From CG2-30-44-17 sp964344725 (GTDB lineage: Bacteria; Patescibacteriota; Gracilibacteria; UBA1369; UBA12470): a stretch of DNA of 27,775 nucleotides. The translations under genes were made by a program, and so were the position numbers. The stretch lies in the NCBI GenBank assembly GCA_964344725.1, contig CAYFOI010000019.1, positions 1-27,775 on the forward strand, written 5' to 3'. Positions 21,601 through 27,775 of this stretch are shown here, in pieces; within the stretch, counting starts at the first letter, position 1, and each line of letters opens with the position of its first letter. The notes under the pieces are model-generated. The model was not told the origin of the DNA, searched no databases, and worked only from the letters and a program-made list of their open reading frames with translations.

Positions 21601-22031
21601 TCGAAGACAAAATCCACGCTCGTAGCGTCGGGCCTTACTCTCTTGTCACACAGCAGCCTCTCGGAGGTAAAGCTCAACACGGCGGACAGAGATTCGGAGA
21701 AATGGAGGTATGGGCGCTGGAAGCTTATGGTGCAGCACACACTCTCCAAGAAATGCTTACTATTAAGTCAGATGACGTATACGGTCGTGCAAAAGCTTAC
21801 GAATCTATCGTAAAAGGAGAATCAATCAAGAAACCACGCACGCCAGAAAGTTTCAACGTACTTGTGAAAGAGCTTCAAAGCCTCGGTCTTTACGTAGATT
21901 TGATGCAGCTAGAAAACGACGACTTAGATGAAGATGAAGAGTACACGCCAGAGGAAGCTCAAGAAGATGAAGAAACTATCGGATTGCCAGAAACAAAAGA
22001 AGACAACGAAGAAGCAAGCAAAGAAGAATAA
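18612..22031 (+). CDS. rpoB: RNA polymerase subunit beta
   Basis: Beta subunit of RNA polymerase, 1139 residues, close to the compact bacterial length. Clear regions are IVSQ-type ERVVVSQIVRSPGVFF near residue 120; the rifampicin pocket SSQLSQFMDQTNPLAELAHKRRLSAMGPGGLSRERASF from Ser374; SWQGYNFEDAVILSERL; the GRHGNKGV segment; and GGKAQHGGQRFGEMEVWALEAYGAAHTLQE near the end. Asp382, His392 and Ser397 correspond to E. coli Asp516, His526 and Ser531, so the main resistance positions are wild type; E. coli Ser522 is Ala388. The tail (about 1095-1139) is strongly acidic. It has its own promoter and structured leader. rpoC does not follow: ssb and an exchanger gene come first. Confidence 0.99.
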   Translation: MPRKFLKQNTLEYALPNLIEIQTNSYDWFLKEGIRELLDEVSPITDFSGKKLELHFLEHSIGDPKHDAKTCRNKNLTYEAPLKVHVQLINKESGEIKEQDVFLGGVPLMTDKGTFIINGIERVVVSQIVRSPGVFFSKNSAFPKYSCAKIIPKRGAWLEIETDKKGIITVKIDRKRKIHITSLLRVFGYDTDEKILKLFKDLVKDPTEDYIFLTLQKDSAKTVDEAYKSIYRKIRPGDLATPENAKALIESMFFDYRKYDMGSVARYKLNRRFGLDTPNKKKYHTFQVDDLILILKHLITLNNGEGEPDDIDHLSNRRIRPVGELVQNKFRVGLLRTDRIAKDRMTVMELDTITPTQLINSRPITAALREFYASSQLSQFMDQTNPLAELAHKRRLSAMGPGGLSRERASFDVRDVHPSHYGRICPIATPEGPNIGLVVHLATYGRLNEYGFIETPFRKVSRACPNKIKDLTGRTAAGEVKTTKGKSIVKSGDTITEEKAKQIAKVKSLKEVPVRTYITDDVVYYDAEDEMELVIAQANSELNEVGEFAENRVAARSENEATLAHHKDLTHIDISPKQIISVTTSLIPFLEHDDNTRASMGSNMQRQAVPLLKPQAPTVGTGMEKVAAESSGQVIVAEGPGTITEVDAEYITVMYNNGKKKTYELEVYTRSNQATCFHQRATCNVKDKVKKGDVLADGAATEDGELALGQNLLVAYMSWQGYNFEDAVILSERLVHNDRYSSVHIETFSIDIRDTKLGPEIVTRDIPNVGEAKLKDLDEKGIVRIGAAVRDGDILAGKITPKGETELTAEERLLRAIFGDKARDVKDTSLRLPGGEGGKVVNVQIFDRAAGDELPTGVNQQIKVDVAQTRRVSVGDKVAGRHGNKGVISIIVPVEDMPHLPDGTPVDIILNPLGVSSRMNIGQILETHLGWAAGTLGFKIATPPLEGIRNEEILDLLKEAGLPESGKIQLYDGRTGEPFDHETTVGTAYIMKLNHLIEDKIHARSVGPYSLVTQQPLGGKAQHGGQRFGEMEVWALEAYGAAHTLQEMLTIKSDDVYGRAKAYESIVKGESIKKPRTPESFNVLVKELQSLGLYVDLMQLENDDLDEDEEYTPEEAQEDEETIGLPETKEDNEEASKEE

Positions 22032-22039
22032 AAATCATA

Positions 22040-22078
22040 CTCTAACCTAACTAACTTACTAAACTACTAACCACACAC
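22040..22078 (+). repeat. CTAAC-type tract before ssb
   Basis: CTCTAACCTAACTAACTTAC-type units without any G fill the rpoB-ssb gap. No terminator is seen, so ssb probably reads on from rpoB. Confidence 0.6.
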
Positions 22079-22083
22079 AAAAC

Positions 22084-22644
22084 ATGAGAAGTGTAAACAA
22101 AGTAATTCTGATTGGAAACGTAACAAGAGACCCACAAGTAAGACAAACCGGCAATGGGCAATCAGTATGCACATTCGGTCTCGCAACCAATCGGAGCTGG
22201 GTAACATCAGAGGGCGAACAACACAACACAGCCGAATTCCACGAATTAGTAGCGTGGTCACGCCTAGCAGAAATCTGCGAAAAATATGTTCGCAAAGGAA
22301 AACTACTTTATATCGAAGGATACCTAAAGACCCGAAGTTGGGACACTCCAGAAGGAGTAAAGAAATTCAAAACAGAAGTTGTCGTACAAGACCTAATAAT
22401 GCTCGAAAAACGCAGCGGCAGCAGCGACAACAAAGAAGAATTTATTCCATCAGAAGAACATGAAGAAATCGTAATAAAAGAAGAGGCAACAGAAGAACAG
22501 CCTGAAGAAAAGCCTGAAGTCAAAGAAGAGGAACCTATCAAAGAGGAAGACCCAAAGAAAGAACCTGAAGCAAAAGAAGAGTCAAAAGAAGAAGATAACG
22601 CAGAAGACAAGAAAACAGACGTAGACATGGATTTGGGACTATAG
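22084..22644 (+). CDS. ssb: Single-stranded DNA-binding protein
   Basis: SSB coats single-stranded DNA in replication and repair. The OB fold (about 1-108) is clear: SVNKVILIGNVTRDPQVR, FGLATNRSW, TAEFHELVAWSRLAEICEKYVRKGKLLYIEGYLKTRSW. A long disordered acidic tail (about 115-180) of Glu/Lys repeats follows. The last residues are DVDMDLGL instead of the usual DDDIPF tip, so the Ile-Pro-Phe docking peptide is missing, although the acidic residues and a final hydrophobic remain. The length of 186 is normal. It lies 52 bases after rpoB, with no terminator between, and 80 bases before the exchanger gene. A location inside the rpoB-rpoC block is unusual for ssb. Confidence 0.96.
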   Translation: MRSVNKVILIGNVTRDPQVRQTGNGQSVCTFGLATNRSWVTSEGEQHNTAEFHELVAWSRLAEICEKYVRKGKLLYIEGYLKTRSWDTPEGVKKFKTEVVVQDLIMLEKRSGSSDNKEEFIPSEEHEEIVIKEEATEEQPEEKPEVKEEEPIKEEDPKKEPEAKEESKEEDNAEDKKTDVDMDLGL

Positions 22645-22664
22645 GCGCCGCCCTGCAAAACCCC

Positions 22665-22720
22665 GTTTCGCGAAGCGAAACACCAATACTACTCACTACT
22701 ACTACCTACTACAACTAACT
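22665..22720 (+). repeat. Leader of the exchanger gene: repeated hairpin and ACTACT tract
   Basis: GTTTCGC-GAA-GCGAAAC (22665-22681) is an exact copy of gap leader hairpin 2, including the ACACCA that follows. It is then followed by ACTACTCACTACTACTACC units without any G, up to the ATG. The preceding GGCGCCGCCCTGC is GC-rich. Confidence 0.6.
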
Positions 22721-22724
22721 CCCC

Positions 22725-23684
22725 ATGGGTCTCCCCTTAATAGCTTGGATCGGAATAATGATAGTAAGTCTCGCAGTACTTATAAAAGCTGCTGACTACT
22801 TCACAACATATTCAGAAAGAGTTGGACTAATTCTCGGGATTTCACCTTTTATAATAGGTGCAACCATTGTAAGTCTTGGCACATCTTTACCAGAGCTTAT
22901 CACATCCGTAATAAGCGTCTTTAAAGATGAACCAGGGATAGTAAGTGGCAATGTAGTAGGATCGAACATAACCAACGTACTACTAGTGATAGGTGCAGGA
23001 GCTCTCGTATCAAAAAACGCACTAAACAATAAGAAGCTAAATGAAAATCTCGACATACCAATCCTAGCATTCATAACAATTTTCCTCCTTATGATGTTGC
23101 GCGATGGGACTTTTAGCTTCACAGAGGGAATTATAATGATAATTGCCTATTTAGTTTATACAGCATACATAGTCCACGATCATAAGGCAGAGAAAGATAT
23201 AGAAAAAAAAGCAAAAGAAGACACTCGAGGAGAACACAAGATGCGATGGCATATACCTGTAATTATCATACTCTCAGGAGTCGGAATATATATAGGTGCT
23301 GAATGGACAGTCGAATCAATCATACATATCTCTGAAAAGCTCAACATAGGAACAGCAATAATCGCAGGTACCGTTGTAGCATTAGGAACATCTTTGCCAG
23401 AGCTAGTTGTCTCAATACAAGCAGCAAGGAAAAAACAAGCAGGGATGGTACTTGGGAATGTATTCGGATCAAACATATTCAACAGCACAATGGTCATGGG
23501 AATTCCAGCATTAATGTCAGACCTACCGGTCCCAGAACCTATTTTTTCAGTCGGATTAATCTTCTTAATTGGCTCAACAATGCTCCTAATATATTCGAGC
23601 TTGAGCAAGCACATCTCTCTATTCGAAGGAGCGCTGTACTTACTCATGTACGTATATTTTATTATGGAATTTGTCACTTTTTAA
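22725..23684 (+). CDS. Na+/Ca2+ (K+-dependent) exchanger-family protein
   Basis: A 319-residue CaCA-superfamily antiporter (PF01699 twice) with about ten membrane helices and a charged central loop (about 150-180). Both alpha repeats carry the ion-binding residues: GTSLPELITSVISVFKDEPGIVSGNVVGSNITNVLLVIG (about 50-88) and GTSLPELVVSIQAARKKQAGMVLGNVFGSNIFNSTMVMG (about 219-257). It should move Ca2+ out against Na+ or H+ across the cell membrane, as the bacterial YrbG and archaeal NCX proteins do. It sits between ssb and rpoC with no obvious terminator and may be expressed with the polymerase genes. rpoC starts 72 bases after its stop. Confidence 0.92.
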   Translation: MGLPLIAWIGIMIVSLAVLIKAADYFTTYSERVGLILGISPFIIGATIVSLGTSLPELITSVISVFKDEPGIVSGNVVGSNITNVLLVIGAGALVSKNALNNKKLNENLDIPILAFITIFLLMMLRDGTFSFTEGIIMIIAYLVYTAYIVHDHKAEKDIEKKAKEDTRGEHKMRWHIPVIIILSGVGIYIGAEWTVESIIHISEKLNIGTAIIAGTVVALGTSLPELVVSIQAARKKQAGMVLGNVFGSNIFNSTMVMGIPALMSDLPVPEPIFSVGLIFLIGSTMLLIYSSLSKHISLFEGALYLLMYVYFIMEFVTF

Positions 23685-23754
23685 CAGGCCGCGCCGAAGA
23701 CGCACAAGCCAACCTCATAACTTACTAATCTACTAACATACTAACCTACTAACC
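23685..23754 (+). repeat. rpoC leader: CAGGCCGC hairpin and CTAAC tract
   Basis: CAGGCCGC starts directly after the exchanger stop. GGC pairs with GCC and GCG with CGC around a 7-base loop, with ACAA bulged on the 3' side, the same shape as gap leader hairpin 1. G-free ACTTACTAATCTACTAAC units follow up to the rpoC ATG. Confidence 0.55.
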
Positions 23755-23756
23755 AA

Positions 23757-26700
23757 ATGAAAAAATACAGAGGATTCGACGCCGTAGCTCTCTCAATCGC
23801 ATCACCAGAACAAATTTTGTCTTGGTCACACGGCGAAGTCCAGAAACCAGAAACCATCAACTACCGTACGCAAAAACCAGAAAAAGACGGTCTGTTTTGT
23901 GAAAAAATCTTTGGACCTACAAAAAACTGGGAATGTTACTGTGGAAAATACAAAAGAATTCGTTACAAAGGTGTAGTTTGTGAGAAATGTGGAGTCGAAG
24001 TAACACGTTCAATAGTAAGACGTGAAAGGATGGCTCACATCAAATTAGCTGTACCGGTAACTCACATCTGGTTCCTCAGATCAACACCAAGCCGTATTGG
24101 ATTACTTTTAGATCTACCAGTAAAAACAATTGAACAAGTAGTTTATTTCGCAGCATACATAGTCACGCAAGTCGACGAAGGAGGAAGAGACGAAGCTGAA
24201 GAGCAACTAAAAGAAGAACTCAAGACCTACAAAAGCAAAATCAAGAAAGAGTTCAAAGGGAAAGTCAAAGAACTAAAAGCAAATAAAGACTTAAGTGCAA
24301 AAGAAATCAAAGAAAAACTAGAAGAGATAGAGAAAGAAGAAGCTCTAAAAGTCGAAGAACTCGCAGAACAACACAGCAAGGCGAAAGAAGACCTTGGAAA
24401 TCTAAAAGTAGGAACAGTCCTCTCTGAAATCCAATACAGAGACATGTCGATGAAATTCGGACATCTTTTCAAGGCTGGGACAGGAGCAGAATCAATCAGA
24501 GATATTGTCAAAGGGATCGATTTGGAAAAAATGACCGAAGAGCTTCAAGTATTAGCTAATAAATCAACCGGTCAGAAGAAGAAAAAACTCGTAAAACGTG
24601 TAAAACTAGCAAGCAGCCTGCACCAAGCTGGAATCAACCCAGAGTGGATGGTTATGACAGTACTGCCTGTAATCCCACCAGATCTAAGACCTATGGTTCA
24701 ACTAGACGGAGGACGTTTCGCAGCATCTGACCTTAACGACCTTTACAGGCGTGTAATCAACAGAAACAACCGTCTCAAAAAACTAATCGCTATCGGAGCT
24801 CCTGAAGTAATTACAAGAAACGAGAAACGTATGCTTCAAGAAGCTGTTGACACCCTCATCAACAACTCAGCAAGACAAGGACGAACCGTATTCAACACCG
24901 GAGACAAGCGAAAACTCAGGTCTCTTTCAGACATGTTGAAAGGTAAGCAAGGACGCTTCCGCCAAAACCTTTTGGGTAAACGTGTAGACTATTCAGGTCG
25001 TAGTGTAATCGTAATAGGACCTAAGCTTAAACTGCACCAATGCGGCCTTCCTAAAACAATGGCTCTTGAGCTGTTCAAACCATTCGTAATTGGAAAACTC
25101 ATCGAAGACGGTTACGCCCACAATATTAAAAATGCGGAAAAATTAATCATCGCAGGCAAAAAAGAAGTTTGGGATATTTTGGAAGAAATCACAAAAGAGC
25201 ACTACGTCCTCCTAAACCGTGCTCCTACACTTCACAGACTTGGTATCCAGGCTTTCCAGCCAGTTCTCATCGAAGGTAAAGCTATCCAAGTTCACCCACT
25301 AGTATGTGCAGCTTTCAACGCCGACTTTGATGGAGATCAAATGGCTGTACACGTACCTCTGTCAAAATCTGCTCAACAAGAAGCCAAAGAGATAATGGCA
25401 TCAACCGTGAACCTGCTCAAACCATCAGGAGGCTTACCAATTACAACAGCCAGCCAAGACATGGTACTAGGTTGCTACTACCTAACACAAATCCATGAAG
25501 GCAAAAAAGGTGAAGGTATGACATTCAGTAGCCCAGAAGATGCAATCCTAAATCACCAACTAGATAACATCCACCTTCAAGCTAAAGTTAAAGTTCGCAT
25601 CAACGAAGAAATCCTAGAAACATCTGTAGGTCGCGTAATTTTCAACCAAATAGTCCCAGACGAACTGGGATACAAGAACAAGGCCATGAAGAAAGGAGAT
25701 CTGAAAAACATCATCTCAGAATGTCTCGAAAAAACAGACTCAGAAACAACAGCAAAGCTTTCCGACGCAATCAAAAAAATCGGATTTAAATACGCAACAC
25801 TGTCTGGACTATCGATAGCAAGCTCCGACATGGAAATCCCAAAAGAAAAAGAAGAATTAGTAGAACAAGCTTCAGACATCATCAAGAAAATCAACAACCA
25901 ATACTGGAAAGGTCTAATCACAGACGACGAAAGATACAACAACACAATCAAGATCTGGTCTAGAACAAAAAACGACGTCACATCAACTATGATTGACAAC
26001 TTCGACGAGGAAAACCACATCTTCTACATGATTGATTCGCAAGCTCGTGGTAACTGGGGACAGATCACACAGCTATGTGGTATGAAAGGTCTCGTTGCTA
26101 ATCCAGCTGGTAGAACAATCGAACTCCCGATCACTTCCAACTTAAAAGAAGGATTCTCAATTCTTGAATACTTCATTGCAACACATGGTGGACGTAAAGG
26201 TAAATCAGACACAGCGCTAAAAACTGCTGAAGCCGGATACCTAACCAGACGTCTAGTTGATGCAGTACAAGACGTAATAGTAAAAGAAGACGATTGTGGG
26301 TCCAAAGAGAGCCATTACATCACTGTTGAAGAAAGTGAAAAAATCGGCGAAGCATTCGAACACAGGATTTATGGACGCACGCTGGCAGACAACATAGCAG
26401 ACCCAAAGACAGGAGAGATACTACTAAAGAAGGGTCTGACTTTAGACAACCCGGCCGTAAGGACAATCATGCAACACGACATCTCGGAAATAGCTGTACG
26501 TTCAATCATGACATGCCAGACAATCGGCGGAATTTGTCAAAAATGTTACGGACTAGACCTGGGTACAAACCAATTAGTCGAACCAGGTACAGCAGTAGGA
26601 ATTATTGCGGCACAAAGTATCGGCGAACCAGGAACACAGCTTACTATGCGTACATTCCACATGGGAGGTGTCGCAGACGAATCAGACATTACACAAGGTC

Positions 26701-27590
26701 TAACACGTGTAGAAGAACTATTCGAAGCAAGGCCACCAAAATCGCCAGCAGTAATCTCTGAAATTGCCGGGAAAGTAAAAGTCAAACACAAAGCAAACGT
26801 AAACGAAGTCGCAGTCATAAGTGATGAGCCAATCACACTCACATACCACATGACAAAAAGCTACAAGGTAGAAGTAAAAGAAGGCGACAAACTAAAAGAG
26901 GGACAAGTCTTGGCTAAAGGACACACAAAAAAACAAATCATAAAAGCTGAAAGCAAAGGGAAAGTCCAAAAGATAACCAAGACAACTATCCAAATACTAA
27001 GCGAAGGGACTATAGAAAAAGTTTACGAAATACCTGCTCGAAGAACCCTCAAGGTCAAAACCGGAGACATAGTAGGAATCGGCTCTCCGCTAACAGCAGG
27101 TCATATCAATCTACGTGAACTGCAAAAAATGGCAGACATCTACGATGTAGAAAAATACATCATGGCAGAAGTTCAAAGTATCTATGCTTCACAAGGACAA
27201 ACTATCAACGACAAACACATCGAAATCATTGTAAGGCAGATGTTCTCCAAAACAAGAATCACAGACCCAGGAGACACGAAATTCCTAACAGGTGAAATCG
27301 TAGACGCGCTAAAATTTGAACAAGAAAACGCTGAGACCAAAAAAGCCAAGAAAAATCTCGCAGAAGGAGAAAGACTACTACTAGGTTTAACACGCATAGC
27401 ACTCCACACATCGAGTTGGCTATCAGCAGCATCCTTCCAGGAAACAATACGTGTTCTCGTAGAAGCTTCTACCACAAAGAAAGTAGACAACCTCAAAGGA
27501 CTCAAAGAAAACGTGATTATAGGTAAACTAATCCCAGCAGGTGAAATTTACAGAAAAAGAGTCGAGGCTGAGAAAGAAGAAGCGAAATAG
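23757..27590 (+). CDS. rpoC: RNA polymerase subunit beta prime
   Basis: Largest RNA polymerase subunit, 1277 residues. The N-terminal zinc ribbon has Cys60, Cys62, Cys75 and Cys78. The catalytic loop NADFDGDQMAVH places Mg2+ ligands at Asp523, Asp525 and Asp527. GRFRQNLLGKRVDYSGRSVIVIGP precedes it. The trigger-loop region and PGTQLTMRTFHMGG are present. The second zinc site includes Cys residues in DDCGSK and MTCQTIGGICQKCYG. The segment about 141-217 is a highly charged helical insertion that widens the region after the zinc ribbon, compared with the short loop in Bacillus. The start is the ATG after a CTAAC tract. It is followed by rpsL, the usual next step toward the str operon. Confidence 0.99.
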   Translation: MKKYRGFDAVALSIASPEQILSWSHGEVQKPETINYRTQKPEKDGLFCEKIFGPTKNWECYCGKYKRIRYKGVVCEKCGVEVTRSIVRRERMAHIKLAVPVTHIWFLRSTPSRIGLLLDLPVKTIEQVVYFAAYIVTQVDEGGRDEAEEQLKEELKTYKSKIKKEFKGKVKELKANKDLSAKEIKEKLEEIEKEEALKVEELAEQHSKAKEDLGNLKVGTVLSEIQYRDMSMKFGHLFKAGTGAESIRDIVKGIDLEKMTEELQVLANKSTGQKKKKLVKRVKLASSLHQAGINPEWMVMTVLPVIPPDLRPMVQLDGGRFAASDLNDLYRRVINRNNRLKKLIAIGAPEVITRNEKRMLQEAVDTLINNSARQGRTVFNTGDKRKLRSLSDMLKGKQGRFRQNLLGKRVDYSGRSVIVIGPKLKLHQCGLPKTMALELFKPFVIGKLIEDGYAHNIKNAEKLIIAGKKEVWDILEEITKEHYVLLNRAPTLHRLGIQAFQPVLIEGKAIQVHPLVCAAFNADFDGDQMAVHVPLSKSAQQEAKEIMASTVNLLKPSGGLPITTASQDMVLGCYYLTQIHEGKKGEGMTFSSPEDAILNHQLDNIHLQAKVKVRINEEILETSVGRVIFNQIVPDELGYKNKAMKKGDLKNIISECLEKTDSETTAKLSDAIKKIGFKYATLSGLSIASSDMEIPKEKEELVEQASDIIKKINNQYWKGLITDDERYNNTIKIWSRTKNDVTSTMIDNFDEENHIFYMIDSQARGNWGQITQLCGMKGLVANPAGRTIELPITSNLKEGFSILEYFIATHGGRKGKSDTALKTAEAGYLTRRLVDAVQDVIVKEDDCGSKESHYITVEESEKIGEAFEHRIYGRTLADNIADPKTGEILLKKGLTLDNPAVRTIMQHDISEIAVRSIMTCQTIGGICQKCYGLDLGTNQLVEPGTAVGIIAAQSIGEPGTQLTMRTFHMGGVADESDITQGLTRVEELFEARPPKSPAVISEIAGKVKVKHKANVNEVAVISDEPITLTYHMTKSYKVEVKEGDKLKEGQVLAKGHTKKQIIKAESKGKVQKITKTTIQILSEGTIEKVYEIPARRTLKVKTGDIVGIGSPLTAGHINLRELQKMADIYDVEKYIMAEVQSIYASQGQTINDKHIEIIVRQMFSKTRITDPGDTKFLTGEIVDALKFEQENAETKKAKKNLAEGERLLLGLTRIALHTSSWLSAASFQETIRVLVEASTTKKVDNLKGLKENVIIGKLIPAGEIYRKRVEAEKEEAK

Positions 27591-27591
27591 A

Positions 27592-27636
27592 ACACACTAC
27601 ACACACTACGGATTACGTATTACGGACTACATACTA
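27592..27636 (+). repeat. TACGGATTACG tract after rpoC
   Basis: CTACGGATTACGTATTACGG-type units. The stretch 27606-27630 matches 18547-18571 before rpoB at 22 of 25 positions; the unit order is swapped. Confidence 0.6.
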
Positions 27637-27646
27637 AAAAATAACC

Positions 27647-27673
27647 TTGCAACAGCCAAAAAACTAGTATAAG
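27647..27673 (+). promoter_or_regulatory. Candidate rpsL promoter
   Basis: TTGCAA (27647-27652) and TATAAG (27668-27673), 15 bases apart, suggest an internal promoter ahead of the str operon. The spacing is short. A CTACCAGCTACAAGCTACAA tract (27691-27710) follows before the ATG. Confidence 0.4.
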
Positions 27674-27727
27674 CTTCCACAGCAAATTTCTACCAGCTAC
27701 AAGCTACAAGCTAAAAAGCTAAAACAC

Positions 27728-27775
27728 ATGCCAACAATAAACCAACTCATCAAGAAAGGACGAAAGAAGAAAACT
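27728..27775 (+). CDS. rpsL: Ribosomal protein S12, 5' end only
   Basis: The first 16 codons read MPTINQLIKKGRKKKT, the near-invariant S12 N-terminus (MPTINQLVRKGR...). S12 sits at the ribosomal decoding centre and helps set accuracy. The rest lies beyond the window. Position after rpoC is the standard start of the str operon (rpsL-rpsG-fusA-tuf). The leader has a CTACAAG-type tract and no Shine-Dalgarno site. Confidence 0.93.
   Translation, partial: MPTINQLIKKGRKKKT

Noticed and set aside
6902..27775. Genome-wide UGA=Gly recoding (code 25)
   Set aside because: rpoB, rpoC, dnaK, gap, serS and other conserved genes read full length with no in-frame UGA, and UGA is the natural stop of the first acetyltransferase, the psd-like gene and the 153-residue orphan.

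Overview
The window looks like a chromosomal stretch of a candidate-phyla-radiation (Patescibacteria-like) bacterium. The gene set suggests this: short housekeeping proteins, a 241-residue HrcA, almost no Shine-Dalgarno sites, and many hypothetical neighbours. Peregrinibacteria are one possibility, but I cannot fix the phylum from this window. The conserved genes read through in code 11 with no internal UGA, and UGA is used as a stop, so the UGA=Gly code of Gracilibacteria/Absconditabacteria does not apply. The + strand is rich in A and C whichever way a gene points, which is a strong strand asymmetry.

Layout. At 1-3300 on the - strand lie a class II aldolase, an orphan 361-residue gene, a hairpin-rich gene-free stretch and an FtsL-like protein. 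At 3450-5700 are rsmH (-), a small multidrug-export family membrane protein (+) and a Sua5/TsaC-family gene (-). At 5760-6900 is gap (+) behind an extended -10 promoter and two hairpins. At 6902-7504 (-) an unknown gene is interrupted by an in-frame UGA. At 7590-12100 is the heat-shock region: CIRCE-hrcA-grpE-two acetyltransferases, then promoter/CIRCE-dnaK-terminator. At 12130-12315 (-) there is a candidate small transcript with promoter, operator-like palindrome and terminator. At 12376-15326 come a BASS-type transporter, a zinc phospholipase C-like protein, a phosphatidylserine decarboxylase-like protein and a CDP-alcohol phosphatidyltransferase. At 15313-18232 are an orphan (-), serS and a TIM-barrel isomerase-like gene. 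At 18395-27775 are a structured RNA leader, rpoB, ssb, a Na+/Ca2+-type exchanger, rpoC and the start of rpsL.

How they work together. HrcA should repress both its own hrcA-grpE operon and dnaK through the two CIRCE operators. The PSD-like and PssA-like proteins would form a serine-to-ethanolamine phospholipid branch beside a phospholipase-like enzyme. The rpoB-to-rpsL block carries transcription and the start of the str operon, but rpoB and rpoC are separated by two unrelated genes, which is unusual.

The most notable pattern is shared by many leaders: a promoter, then a compact GC hairpin at the transcript start, then a nearly G-free CTA-rich repeat tract, then ATG without a Shine-Dalgarno site. 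The rpoB leader is the extreme case, with about 113 nt that fold into nested helices.
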